A DNA stretch of 62,000 bases from Chrysomallon squamiferum (Eukaryota; Mollusca; Gastropoda; Neomphalida; Peltospiridae), in NCBI GenBank assembly GCA_012295275.1, contig CM022671.1:27057822-27119821 (forward strand). The letters are read 5' to 3'. This document shows positions 10,801 to 23,727 of the stretch, piece after piece. Below the pieces are notes generated by a model. It was not told the DNA's origin. It saw only the letters and a program-made list of their open reading frames with translations, and searched no databases. The stretch's first letter is position 1, and every line of letters begins with the position of its first letter. Position numbers and translations under genes: made by a program.

Positions 10801-13800
10801 AAAATTAAAATGTCTGTGTAAACAGTGGATGAATAATAATTAAAGATATAAAAAAACCACAGCACAATTCAGTTGGTAAATTAATTCACTTCTCTTTATG
10901 AATAATGATGAGTTTGTTCTCAATCAATGTAACAAAAACTAGGAAACTAGGACTGGATAAAATCACTGTGTTTGTTGTAATTTTACACACTGTTTAAAGG
11001 AAACAGAATACATTATTTTGATTTATTATGGGTAGTGGTTTTACAATTATAGTTTGCAGAATCACATATCTCATCTACAAGAAATTAATACTATGTACAT
11101 TAATTTGGACCTTGTTAATGTTGATTCACCCATATTTAATTATGCTGTATCTATCCTGTTTACCTGCAGCACAGTTCCATATCTTGATTTTACCAGACTG
11201 AAGTCCTACAGCCAGTATCAAACCCCCATTGAAATTGAAACGAGTCCATACTTTGGCAGATTTGTTTGTCTTCTCTTTGTTGGCGCTAGAACCAAATGCC
11301 AAGGAATAGACAGCTTCTCCACAATCAATAATAACAGGCAGCTGAACATCTTCTGCACCATTGACTCTATATCAAAAAAAATATATATATTTGAAACTAT
11401 ATTAAAAATATTTATTAGATGGTTAATTCAGTACCTAAGATTCAATAATCTATCCAGAACATAACTATTTTCTATTCAGGATATTTCAGATAAACTCGTA
11501 CCTTGAATTATTTTTGTGTCTGAGCCATGGTACAAGCTGCACTTTGCGATTACCACATGACCAAGCAAAGCATGAATAATCTGGAGCCCATGCTGTGGAG
11601 CGTGCCTCTAGGCATGATGTGAAATTGGCCTGTCCACTGTATGGAGACTGAAGATGATGGACAACATTGGCACTCTCTGCAATCAAAAATAAAAAACAAT
11701 TAGTTTTAATATTATTATTATTTTATTTGTTCAGATAATATGCTAAACAAATGCTTTTAAATACATATAAATATGGAATATGTTTAACTTCTTTGTGCAT
11801 TAGTCAGCAAGTAAAATACTAATATTAATAAGCATCTGAAACGTAGCATTCTAACATTTAATATACTTACATTAAACTAAATGTCTGTTCATATATGAGA
11901 TTTACAATTTTATGTCAGTTGTTTTTCAAGAGAGAATGTTGTTGTTTTTGATGCTTTATATTAACAAAAATATATAACTGTTACTGAAAAGAAATGAATG
12001 ACAATTTAAATATGTCCAATTAAATTAGCAAGTCAAATAATGTAAAAACAGTACACAACTTGTAGTAAAACAGATACAATATTCTGCATTAATAATAAAG
12101 GGAAGTAACCCATGTAACAGTTGTTTTTAAACATTTATCCAAAAATAAACTGTAATATTCACATATATATATAAATTCATCCAATAATGAGCAGCAAGAA
12201 CTACTAGTATGTAACAATAATAGATTTCAGACAGTCCATTTCAAACAAGCATTAGTAACAGATTTTATCACATAAGGATTTTGTAAATTGTAAATTAAAC
12301 AAATTAAATGATATTTATGCAACAATTTATAGGCAGAAATAGTGGATTTCAATAATCAGTAATAGAATTTAGTATATTTGTTTATTTCCTTTTTATAAAT
12401 CTAATTGATATCTTTTCTTCTTTTTTTTTTAAAGTTGCATTGACTGCTTTTTCTAAATAATAGTAATTTTTGTTCAGTAATTATTTACTTTTTATTCTTT
12501 TTTTTCTAAGTTGAAAAACATATGAATTTAAAAAAGGAAAAGATTTTTTTCTTTGAAACCACTGACTGTTTCGTCAATATTTTCATATTTTCACAGCTAC
12601 ACAAAATGAGATAAACAGTTACTGCCACTTCAGGTAAGTATTTATATAAAGGATTTTTCACAATAATCATATCAAGATATATGTACATGGAAATAATTAA
12701 AGATAAAAATGATACTACTGTAACTATTAATATAATTGGGAAATATATTCATCAGAAATGATATACAATAAGATCTAAGGATCCTTACAAACATATTTAT
12801 TTTCAGAGAGCTCAGGGATAAATAAAAAGAATAATACTTGAATTTTATTTTTAAATGTTTCATTATCTGTTTTTTGAGAATAATTTTGTTTTAGTTTAAA
12901 AATGACCTGTTAATGACAATATACATTCCACAGATTTTCAACTGAGAAAGATATTATATAAATTTGATGTTTTTTTTTAAAGTTTTCTTTTCAAACAGCT
13001 GATTAACAGGCCTTGTTTTGAAAAGTCCTTGCACTGCACATGAGCTAACCTGCTCCATCAATATATAATGTCTGTATCCAATAGTGAACCTGATACCCTG
13101 GCTTGTCTGAAGAGGCAGACCCAACTTTCACTTTCAGTTGAGCATTCTGAAAACTGGGTGTCAGGAAATACTGAAATCAAACAAAGCCAAACCAAAAAAC
13201 AAACTAATGCATGTTAATATAACTTCCCTCAAAATATATATATATATATATTTCTTTTTTTGTTTTTTTTTAAAATAAATCTAAAATAACAATAAAAATA
13301 TTATGATCATTTTCATTATAAATGAAAATGATTTTTAAAAATACAAATAAACTTTCTGAAAACTGAAAATGAAATAATATAATTAAATAATCTAGATTTT
13401 AAAAATACTAACAACTAAAATGAATACAGTAATTATATATATTTTTCATTAGCTCACACACACAAACACTAATAAAAATTAAAAACATTAAAGAAATATA
13501 TATGTTTCAGGAACAAAGTTTATTATATATGAATATTAACCAGTTTATCACTTGAAATGTGCTGATGTTTTTCTTACTAATTCATTTTATTCAATACTTT
13601 CCTTTCTTGCTGTCTTTGCATCACTTAACTTTACGGATGAAAGAAAAGTAGGTTACTGTGACTTATTATGTACAATATTTATCCAGTCATGGGCTCTGTA
13701 AAACCAATCCCAAATCTCAACATACAATAACAGTGACCTGAATTTCTTTAAATGGATTTCGGTAAAAAGTCAGTGATGCTTGAAAAATAAAACAGTCAAA

Positions 13801-15597
13801 CATCTATTGTGTGTTAACATAGGACATCTACCTGACTATCAGCAGATACCAATTCACCATGAATTGAACATTATATATGATCAATTAAATAAAGTAGCTA
13901 CCTTACTTATAGTTGTCACTAAACTTTTATATTAATTTATTAATGCATGAAACCTAACCAATGGCAATATATAAACATGACTACTAAAGAATAAAGACTG
14001 TCTTAATTTTAGTCCCTCGTGCACAGATTTTGTTACCACTATCAAAGAACATTGACCTGTAATTTAATAATACTTGTATTTATGTACAATTATATTCCAT
14101 AACAGTATACACTTTACATGTATAACAAATGGCTATTCTTGAGATTGTTTTATTATTATTATTGTTGTTGTTGTTGTTTGTTTTTTTTGTATGATGATTT
14201 AAAATAAAGGTTACACATAATTTGAAAAGAATTATATTTTTTTGTTGTTGTTGTTGTTCTTGATAATTCATTGTTACTTTTATTTTTATAAATAAAAATG
14301 TTATTAAACAACAGATTATTAGATTTTAAATAATAGAATTAATAATGAACTAATACTATGTTGTTTTTTTTTTTTTTTTTTTTTGATGTATATTCAAACT
14401 GAATACTATATATTTTCAAAATGTAAACAAATAATATTTTATGCTTGCTTAAACTAAAAAAGGTAAAGATGTTGTTTGAAAAATAATATGGGAATAATCT
14501 AAATATCTATTATTTTGATTTCTGTTACCAGTGGTGAGAACTTTGTAATACTGTAATTTTAAACTGTTTAAATTGGATTTTGTTATTTATAATAATAAAT
14601 ATCTGTAATATCTGACATAGTTATTACAAACTTATAAAGAAAATGTCTTCTAAATCAACAACTAATTATTTTAAAAATTCATTTCCATAATTTTGATTAA
14701 GGAAAGACAACTGATGAAATGAAAAGATATGAGAAAAATACATTTATGAATTATTCTATATATAATGAAATTTAAGCTGCTTTCAGATTATTAAATTAAT
14801 GCACACATAAATATTTACACTGATTATAATGCAGCTATCAATTTGTAATAATTAATGCCAACAAAATGGACTAATGTTCTAAACCCCTGATTCTGCGAGA
14901 ACCTCGTTCAATCAATGTTTCTGACAACCTTTTAAATTATTTCATTAATAATACTGATATTAATGTCATTAACAAACGGGGTTGACTTAAGTAATCTACC
15001 GAAGAATACAATTCAACCTTTCTCAATAATAATATTGTAACATTTTATTTTTGATTTTGACTGTAATAAAATTGACATTTGTCATTTTTAGTTAATAGCT
15101 CCAAAGCTTTTTGAGGGATGATGACATTAAATATCATATCTTCAAATAATTAACAATAAAATATTCAACTCTAAAGTCGGGAAAAGAATGGAAGACTGTA
15201 TTTTACGATTTACGTGCTATTCTGCAACTTCAGTGGTGAATTGTAGTACATGTAACGTAAGCGACTGAAGTATCAGTCTATTTTTATTTACAATTTTTTT
15301 TTTTTTTTTTTTTTTTTTCTTCCCCCCCCCCCCAGGAAAATATCTGTGTAGTCCAACAAGTGACAGTAATTATTACAAATGATTATTTCAAACAAAACTG
15401 TTTCAAATATCTGTACATACCATAAAACATGATAGTGATACATGACGCCTGGCATGTTTACAAATGGTGGCACACATTTACCATGTAATTTTAATATAAA
15501 TTATTCTGTTTTGTTTATCTATTATTTGTAATTTATGCTTACCTATTTCTTCAGGCCTCAAAAAGTGAAAGCTGTTTGACTGAGCTTGACTTCTCAT
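7634..15597 (-). CDS. WSB1: WD repeat and SOCS box-containing protein (WSB1/WSB2 type), complete
   Basis: Eight coding exons on the minus strand, in transcript order: 15597-15543, 11676-11502, 11366-11164, 10764-10532, 9922-9738, 8548-8435, 8290-8180 and 7805-7634. Phases agree throughout and give 415 residues, against about 420 for human WSB1. The start ATG (15597-15595) is directly preceded by an in-frame TAA. Family motifs include WAPDYSCFAWSCGNRKVQLVPW, IDCGEAVYSLAFGSS, DVIRDLDFAPDG then SASRDGSIKLWDM, KLVGHHHNVVSCDFS.DGALLATASYDTRVIIWD, and a C-terminal SOCS box (about 374-411) with SLQHLCR. WSB proteins use the WD40 propeller to hold substrates and the SOCS box to bind Elongin B/C and Cullin-5 for ubiquitination. 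The GHHHNVVSCDF repeat is closer to vertebrate WSB1, but the protein may be the unduplicated ancestor of WSB1 and WSB2, so the symbol is tentative. Confidence 0.95.
8602..9394. mobile_element. Non-autonomous Tc1/mariner-like DNA element
   Basis: A 793-bp insertion in the WSB intron between exons 9738-9922 and 8435-8548. The ends are inverted: CCGTATAGACTTGTGTATAA on the left, and the complement of the right end reads CCGTATATACTTGTGTACAA. TA dinucleotides flank both sides (8600-8601, 9395-9396) and fit a TA target-site duplication. Extra copies of the motif CGACTTATACA lie inside both ends. No transposase-like reading frame is visible, so it is non-autonomous or decayed. Assignment to the mariner/pogo group rests on the TA duplication and the end sequence only. 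Confidence 0.85.
9674..9706 (+). repeat. (ATAAC)n pentanucleotide run
   Basis: A short imperfect array of ATAAC units in a WSB intron next to the donor of exon 9738-9922. Confidence 0.8.
10972..11072 (+). repeat. Dispersed repeat, copy 2 (with 661-760)
   Basis: The diverged second copy of the segment at 661-760, in the WSB intron between exons 11164-11366 and 10532-10764. Confidence 0.75.
13050..13170 (-). other. Candidate alternative (poison) exon of WSB
   Basis: A 121-bp block, clearly less A+T-rich than its intron, bounded on the minus strand by an acceptor (TTGATTTCAG) and a donor-like GTTAGC. If spliced between the first WSB exon (ends phase 1) and exon 11676-11502, the reading frame runs about 37 codons and then hits TGA at ATATATTGA. 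A different frame is open across the whole block and ends in the correct phase for the next exon, but it has no in-frame upstream start. No protein family is recognised. The main WSB frame is intact when the block is skipped, so it could be an alternative first-exon piece, a regulated NMD exon, or chance. Confidence 0.3.
15294..15333 (+). repeat. Poly(T) then poly(C) tract
   Basis: About 25 T, a short mixed junction, then 12 C in a row (15322-15333), in WSB intron 1. A C12 run is striking in such A+T-rich DNA. The minus strand, which matches the transcript, carries G12. Confidence 0.9.
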
Positions 15598-16100
15598 TTA
15601 ATTTAAATTATTAGTCCATTAACTATATAAAATGTGTTGCTTAAAACAATCGTCGAATCCAACAACAACACGCCTGTCTTCTCAAAGAGAAGTCATATAT
15701 TCACAAACTGGAAATACTGCTTCCAAGTTGATTGATCCGACTATTTAAAACAACAAAATAACTCGAAAACGAACAAATCTAAACACTTGACTGAATTACA
15801 GACAGCGAAACACTTTTCAACTCATCGACACCTCACCAGGTCGGTGAAACAAATGGCATTTGCACACGACGTCTGGCATAGAGAAACCTTGGAAGAATGA
15901 CCTAATTAAGACTTGGTTAGGCCATCTACTATACGTTGTTATATTTTACGGAAACAACCGAAGGGTCGCAATACAACATGTCTCTTCCGATTGGATAAGT
16001 TTGTCACACCCTTAGAAATCTGTTTTTGATCAGGTTGTTTATGCTTTACTCTGATCCCATTGGATAGTTAATCACACACCCCAACAGAGATACGGATACA
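15598..16100 (-). promoter_or_regulatory. WSB upstream region with duplicated CCAAT module
   Basis: The sequence upstream of the WSB start is less A+T-rich than the gap beyond it, from about 15820 to 16090. It carries two similar blocks, 15987-16011 and 16056-16081, each reading CC.ATTGGATA then GTT and TCACACC on the plus strand. On the gene's strand each supplies a CCAAT box (ATCCAAT). No clear TATA box or start site can be fixed. The promoter role is inferred from position and motifs. Confidence 0.5.
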
Positions 16101-17933
16101 TTCATTAAAGGGATACCCTTATTGATAACTGAAACTTAATATTTTACTTTCATAAAAATTAATTTTGCTTAAAACTGTTCACTGTAAAAACTAAAAATTT
16201 AGTATCTGATGGGAGCAGTTAATAATAATAAGAAATATCATTAAAAGTATTTTATCTTTAAATATAATTGAAATAACTATCATGAGAGAAGGCTTATATA
16301 TATATATATATATAAAACTGAGTTATTTATATAGTATATGTTTGTTGCATATGTGAGGAATTCAACTAAAACACTCAGCATCATATTTTATTATACTGAA
16401 CATACATTACACACCACTAAGGTTCATTTCTCTTTATTAAGACTTGGAAATTACTCCCAGACACTTTGGGCATTAACACGTGGTAAATATTACCATAACA
16501 TAATAGTCCTCCAGTACTAGTCAGGTGTGTGTGATGTTATCGGCGTGACTGGAATGAAAGATAGTACACGGAAAGAGAGAGAATATCTGACAAGAGAGAA
16601 AGGCGTTTAGGGCCAACTCTACACATTATATACACTGTGTATTTTAAATGTATATTCAACTTATAAAATTTTGTAGAAAACAAAAATTATTTTATTAGTA
16701 TTTACATAATAATAATAATAATAATTATAATAATTATGAATTATAAAATTTGGGAGACATGAACAAAGGAATCTTTTTAACATACTTTTATAATTTTATG
16801 ATTAGAAATTACATTCTTCTGTGACTATAAATAACCCTGATGGTTAATCTGGTAAATCAATCAAGCAGCTATGGCTGGAATGGGAAATAGCAAAAAAAGA
16901 TGGAACATTGCGTCTTTTCACATTTTGAACCATGAGTATCAAGGTCAAGAGATTAACTTTGTGCTGAATATTTTCTTAGTACATTTACTCTGCATACAAA
17001 ATACCTTGACCTCCTTATTTCAAAAGTAGCACAGAGACCGTGTCACCGATTGTATTATCAGACGAGAAACAAAGCCTATGTAGAGTTAAAGATAATGGAA
17101 TTACTGATACATTAATGAAGTTAGATCAGTTTAATTCATACTGATGGAAATAAACGGATTGTTTTATTCACCCATATAGATATCACAAAGCTAGATGATA
17201 CAGATTAACAGGTGGAATTTAAACAAGAACCGTTGATGTTAAGATAATTATGTACGTATTTGACCTTCAAAAGGAAACAATTGCTCAGAAGAGCAAAATT
17301 ATCTTGATAAATCTAAGATTATCTTGATTATTTTTTTCTTTAAAGGAATATTATGTGTGCGTAATTAAAATTTTAATCTCATACTTGTTCATATAAAAAA
17401 ATAATTAATATAAATAGGATGTTGACACAGGACAGTAAACACATGGCTTTATTATTTCTTTTAAATATGGAGACTAGTTAGTTGAGTTAACTGCTGCATA
17501 TCAAAACCAAGGCCTCGGGAAATCTATAAATCATTAAAACAGGTTTCACACATGAACTGATAAAAACAGATGAGTTATTTTTATTTATAATTGCATCAGC
17601 ATGACTCTATAGACCTGAGGTATTACGTGTTCTATATGCAGGTTTGTCATTTAATACATTTGGACAATAGTTTAGCCTACTTGATTAGGTCCATTATTGT
17701 ATGTAGTTAATAAGAGATAAATACAGAATTGTATAATGAAGTCTGAGTTTGTACTTATGAGAGGCTTATGTGTAAATATTGCCCTGATGTGAGAAGTTTT
17801 ATCTCTACACAGCAAAAAAAAAAAACCTGCTGAAATTTACTGAGAATGTTTCTATCATCGGTGGTATCTGGGTGCGTGTGTGGGTGTGGATGTATTTATG
17901 TGACTGTTTTGTTTGTTAATACTGGAGATTTTG

Positions 17934-17987
<54 letters not shown>

Positions 17988-18209
17988 GACGCATATTTGT
18001 AAAAATGAAAATACGATTGTATGTTTAAATATATCAATTTAGATTAATTTCATATATGATTTAAGAAAATATAACAGATAAATTAGTTATTTTTATATCA
18101 GGATTTATAATTATAACTATATACAAGACATTTAAGAAATTTTCAGCTTGTAATTATGGAAACGAATAGTATCCATGAATGATTTTATAATAGACTGGTA
18201 TTTGACTTC
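16100..18209. other. Intergenic sequence, no gene seen
   Basis: No coding exon is recognised. It includes a (TA)n run near 16296-16314, a short GC-richer patch at 16500-16620, and an A tract followed by (AT)n at 17934-17981. Confidence 0.6.
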
Positions 18210-18378
18210 ATTTTAAACTTGTTTACAAGTCCATGATATTAACCGTTTTTATGGAAAACGGAACAAGAATGACTAGATATAATTATTGCTTGTGGAATCT
18301 GGTAACTCAATGTATATATGTGTGTTCCACTTTCCATAAAAATGGTTAATGTCAGAGACTTGTAAACAAGTTTAAAAT
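18210..18378. repeat. Hairpin element with about 50-bp terminal inverted repeats
   Basis: The left arm (18210-18261) starts ATTTTAAACTTGTTTACAAG. The complement of the right arm (18327-18378) starts with the same 20 bases, and the match continues through ATTAACC.TTTTTATGGAAA with few mismatches. About 65 bp separate the arms. The structure fits a small MITE or foldback element. No target-site duplication is clear because the flanks are (TA)-rich. Confidence 0.8.
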
Positions 18379-18401
18379 ATAATATTATATATATATATAT
18401 A

Positions 18402-18464
18402 TTTATTTAAAGACTGATGAATATATATATATATATATGATTATATTTAAAGACTGATGAATAT
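18402..18464 (+). repeat. Two-copy direct repeat joined by (TA)n
   Basis: The unit TATTTAAAGACTGATGAATA occurs twice, about 42 bp apart, with a TA run between the copies. Confidence 0.85.
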
Positions 18465-18629
18465 GTAACCTAGAAAATATAATGTCACAATGTTCTATTG
18501 CTGGCTGTGTTGAGAAATGTAAACTAATATGGGATTATGTTAATGTTAAATAAAGAATCTTCCTGTATTACTTTGAATTGTTTAATCAAAAACAGATGTA
18601 TGTGCTAAAAGAAAATTTAAGTAATGAGT

Positions 18630-18639
18630 TAAAAAAAAA

Positions 18640-18674
<35 letters not shown>
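18630..18674 (+). repeat. Poly(A) tract
   Basis: A nearly uninterrupted A run of about 45 bases, followed by A+T-rich AAT repeats. Confidence 0.9.
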
Positions 18675-18676
<2 letters not shown>

Positions 18677-18829
18677 ATAAAAACTTTAAAAACAATAATA
18701 ATAAAATAAAAATAATAATAATAATAATTTCATAAGAAAGTTTGTTAAAAGTGTAAAATATTCATTGAAAAACAAACATATTTGATAAAGTTTTACAAGC
18801 AGCTTAACTAAATTTTTTAACAACAATAA

Positions 18830-19500
18830 ATTTTCCTCTGTTAAAATGTATACTTATTACAAAAGCACTGTTGGTGAGTGTTACAACCATGGTGGTCAAA
18901 TTAAGCCAGCTGTGTCGATCAAGATCAACAAAGCCTCACTGCATACCACAAATAAATGACTCTTGGCTTGTGGAGATTAAACAGGTGTTGTTTTTACACA
19001 GAGAGATGAGTAAGCTGTATTTCTAAGTACATGAACAGTACAGATTACTGTGTTTAAATTTTAAGAAAATAATAATTAGGCCTTGAAAATATACAAATTC
19101 ATGAATAAATGATCAAATTACAGTATGCACCGAAATACTGAATGTACAATGGCTCCAACTGAATTTTTTTTTTAACGTGTCCTTTTAAGGATACCTGTAA
19201 TATAAAACTCTACACCTTATCTACTACCAGTGAAGTTTTTCATAACATACCTTTATTCTTCTTAGAATTACATACGACGGCTCTGATAACCAGCAAACAT
19301 CGCACACCGGCCCACCCCACATACGTGTCACCTCAACAAAACCCGGCTGTTCTGCACCACTGAACAATTTTAACTGAATATTTTTAAAAAAATTCTTACT
19401 GCAGAGAAGAAACTTCACAGTTGACTGCGCATTGCATGATGTGTAAAATCAGTCGTCTTTGTGGGAACTGCTTTCCTTGTGTCAGCTCTCAGTTACAGTT
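18830..19500. other. GC-richer patch with short opposing ORFs, unknown
   Basis: This patch stands out from the surrounding DNA. On the plus strand an ATG in good context (ACCATGG, near 18888) opens about 33 codons up to CAG|GTG. On the minus strand an open stretch at 19418-19251 ends at a good donor (AAAG|GTATGT) and includes a segment rich in Trp, Cys and Pro. Neither matches a family I recognise. It could be a transposon fragment, a non-coding first exon, or a conserved regulatory block. Confidence 0.3.
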
Positions 19501-22500
19501 TGTATTTGATAAAAAGACTCTTAAAATGCTAATTGGAATTGTAGCTCTAATTCTTTATGTTCAAATGTTAGATTAATTAATAAATAATATACAATTAATT
19601 AATAAATACAATAATATATAATTAGCTAAATAGAAAAAATATACAAACAGTTAAGTTTATTAATTTTAATTATTTCATTATTTTTAGATACTCAGAAGAA
19701 CAATCAAGCTGCATTCAGTAAATAACCACAATGTTAAAGGTTTTGGATTATTTTTTATCTCGCCTTCAATGTGTGTATATAAATATCCAAGCTCAATGTC
19801 CCCAAATTTTTAAATTTCATTTTGTTTTCCTAAGTTGATGAAATATATACTTGTTACTGACTAGAATGGTGGTTATGTTAAATCTTATTCTTCTAAAAGG
19901 AAAATTGGTAGAATGAATATCTTTCTATACAGTTAACTATTCTTTTAACTATTGATTTCTTTTTCTTTCTTTTTTCTTTTAATTTATTTAATTAATAAGT
20001 TTCATACATTCAAGGCAATTTCCTTTGTGCTATGTGAAAAATAGAATCTAAACAGAATAAAATGGATCCTAAGCTTAAAAGAATTATTTTGTTTATAGAT
20101 GCATACATCTTTTTTCTTTCATTATTATTATTTTTGATTATAGACGCATTAAGGAGAAACACACACTTCATGCCAAGTACTATCAATGTAATCAAACACA
20201 TAAAATAATATCTTAAATTTTAGCTTGATACTAGTTATTTATTTTAATGCAGGAACAATGTCAGTCTTTTATTCACTGATCCATTTAAAAATTTATAACA
20301 CAATATCAGAAAACAACAAAAACCTCTCAATTTTAAGATTTTTTTTTATTTTTTATTGTTTAAATTTAATTTTGACAATATCTTTTCTCCCCATAACATT
20401 ATAATTACTTGTATGTACAAGGTTAGTGACATTTTTATATATAGTATATAATATTACTCATCTGAAACACCAATGAACTCAGTGCACTGATAAAATAATC
20501 TTTAACATATAATTTGCATATTAATTTCATATACAGCAACCATCACAAGCAAAATTACATTTAAAAAAAAAAAAATCAGAATAATGGAATCGTTTTATCC
20601 ACTTTTATGTGAATAATTACATTTAAATAATAATGACTCATTATGATGGAACACTGCATGAAAACAAAACACAATGGAATAATACATGATTGTCTAACAC
20701 ATTTTATATAAATATGTTATTTCATAAACTGAGATTTTTACACCTGATTTAGCAATAATTAGAATATGTGTGACATAGAAGTAGATTTTAACTACTATTG
20801 AAATATGCAATGGTTAGCATTCAAAAACTGCTGGTTATTTTTTTAACATGAGTAATAAGCTAATCAACTGTTTATTGTTATAATATATATAATATCTGAA
20901 TGATGAATTTCTACACACACTTTATCACAGTCATTGTGTTTGTTGTTAAATGTCAGTCAACTGATGTGACCTCAACTTTATAGTATTATGTTCCCATTAA
21001 TAAATTTATAATAATAATAATAATAATAATAATAAAGACAATAATAATAATAATAAAAGCAGTTGTAATAAAGAAAATAATAATATTAACATTAATAATT
21101 TAAAAATTAATTTTTTTTTTTGTGGCTTGAATTGAAATAGCATTATAGTAACTTCGTTTGATAATCATGACTGTAAACCAAATTCTTTATCCTTTTTTCA
21201 GTAAACTGAAGTATAAATGACCAGATAATGCATTGACTTAAAATAGTTATCTTTTGTTAAAACTCAAAAATTGTTATTAATCATGGGTTTATGGAAGTCC
21301 CAGGATCAAAACATGATAAAATGACTATAAATTTTATCACATGTTTCAAACAACATACACTGCTTGATTTTTAATTTAAAAAAAGTAAATAAATTACAAT
21401 ATATAGATTCTTAAATCTGATATCGTCTTTTTTATTTAAAAATATTGATTTCAGTATTCTAAAATCAATATAATTATAAATAAAGACTAGATTGTGTTAT
21501 TTAAAAATTAATATTTAGCAAGGTGCTCATGTTAGTTATAGTACTGAATCTTTTTCTCTGGTCTTTGGTGGAGAAAAATATATTGTAACATCTTTAAAAA
21601 AAAAAGGGAAAAACTCTCCACCCCAAAAACCAACAAATAATACAATAATAAAAAAACAAAAAAACAATACAGAATTGAAAAGACAATAAATTTGATTAAA
21701 AAAAATAATAATAATAATATATTTAATAAAAATAATAATAACAACATATAATAATAAAAACAATCAGAAAACACTTTGTAATTATGACATAACACAATAT
21801 GTAAACTAAATAACATTCCAGACATGAAATCTCATTCAAATTGATAAAGACATTAACATTATTGGAAATGCATTTTAATGTTTAGAAGAAGAAGAAAAAA
21901 AATTAACATTACAAGTAAATTGAACAAAATCCACCATATTAATTACACAGAAATGATTAGGTTAAACCCTACACTCTCTTCAACTAAATATAGCACATTT
22001 TACTGATGTAGATTCACTTTAAATGCACCTGTGGTTTTAACAGATAATGTATATGCACTTCATTGTTTCATTTATTCACAAAGGGTATTTGTGTTACAAT
22101 GGTATTTGAACATGTCTGCAAAAAAACAAACAATATGGAGACTACCTTGTTATATTCTTGTAGCAAAAAAAAAAAAACATTTGTAATTTAAACTGTAGAT
22201 GAAAGTAGGAAAAGAAATCATTGTGGTTTGTATTATAATATATAAATGAATAATGCATTAATTATTATCAGTGTGTACTGTAGCTGACACATATTCTCAC
22301 AATAACAAATGCAGCAGCTGATGAAAGTTACAGAAATGGTTAGTCATTTGAAATGAGCACACATCTGTTCAAAATATTACACAAGAAACATTTTCTACGG
22401 TAATAATGGAAAATATTTGATATTATGTAACTATGTATGTATACTGATTAACTTGTTTCACTTATCTGGTGTACAAATCATTAAATGTAGGCTATATAGT

Positions 22501-23694
22501 TATTACTATGAAATGATATTTCATTTTCCTTTGCAGGGTTCAAGTTAACAAATACAATCTTAAATGATGAGAAAAAAAAAAAAAGTTTTTCTGTTTGATA
22601 TCTGCATTATGTTAGAACACTGAATACTAAACATACATAATTTTAAATTAAAACATAGATTAAATATCTGAAAAGTTTCTTATTAAATCAAAGGATTAAT
22701 GATCTTGGAATTTGACCTTATTAATAAATCACCATCTGCAGAGTTTTCTTTACAAAATAACATCATTATCAGAGTTTTCTGCCTGCAAGGCTTAAATCAG
22801 AAACCTAATTCTAATTAAGACCTCAAAATTTGAATTATATACATATTTTTGGGAAAAAAAGTTTTATTAAAGGTATCAGAAACAGTTCAAACTCTGTACT
22901 CATCTGTCAACAGTTAACAATTTTCAGCAAATAACTCTGATTCTGTTGATAAAATAAATTATGCACTCAAAACTTTCTAGCAAAATTGTAAACATTCTAG
23001 TCAAAAATACACTCTCTCTAAAAAAAACACCTGATAATATAAAATGGCCTTAAATGAAATGCTAGATCTTAACACTACACAATATAATTACCATATGAAC
23101 AGTTCGGTGGAAGATGCTTTTCAAGTAAAATGGAGTATAGGTTTGTTTGTACTGTGTTTTTACAGCAAACTATTCTGACAGGCTTCTAAAACATTACTAT
23201 CAAATCTAAATCCCAATCAACTTACCAACTTCTAAAAATCCACTTATAAAATAAATGAACATATATTTTAATGCAGATGAAAGAAATATTTAATGACATA
23301 TAACTTAAAAGTATTGATGAAGACTAGATCTAATTAAGATACATCTGATCAAATTAAATATTAACTTTAATTAATCACCTGGGTATATAAACCAATTAAA
23401 GATTTAGCCAGAACTGGCAATAACTAGCATTTAAATTAGGCAGACATCTTCAAAATGAATATTCAATGGACTCTAAAATTCTAAACAAATTTTAATATAA
23501 TTTAATCAAAAAGTAGAATGTATGTAAAAGTGTACAAACAGCACCAAATGCTCTAGTACTTAGTATGATTAAATCTGCTTTACATACAGATACAAATATA
23601 ATCAAGATGTATAAAGATATGGTAAGACTAATTAAGATTGTCAAAATTATCTGATAAGATTTATCAGTTATTTTTAAACTCCTAACAGGTTTAT

Positions 23695-23727
<33 letters not shown>

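Noticed and set aside
11054-11464. 136-codon plus-strand frame, the longest in the window
   Set aside because: It is antisense to WSB exon 11366-11164 and its introns, whose minus-strand frame matches the WSB family in the right phase.
17846-18037. Paired opposite 60-codon frames
   Set aside because: Both are carried by an A tract plus (TA)n repeat.
21532-21825. Membrane-like Leu/Phe/Ile-rich frame
   Set aside because: The hydrophobicity comes from A+T-rich simple sequence (AAT and poly-A); no exon borders or family match.
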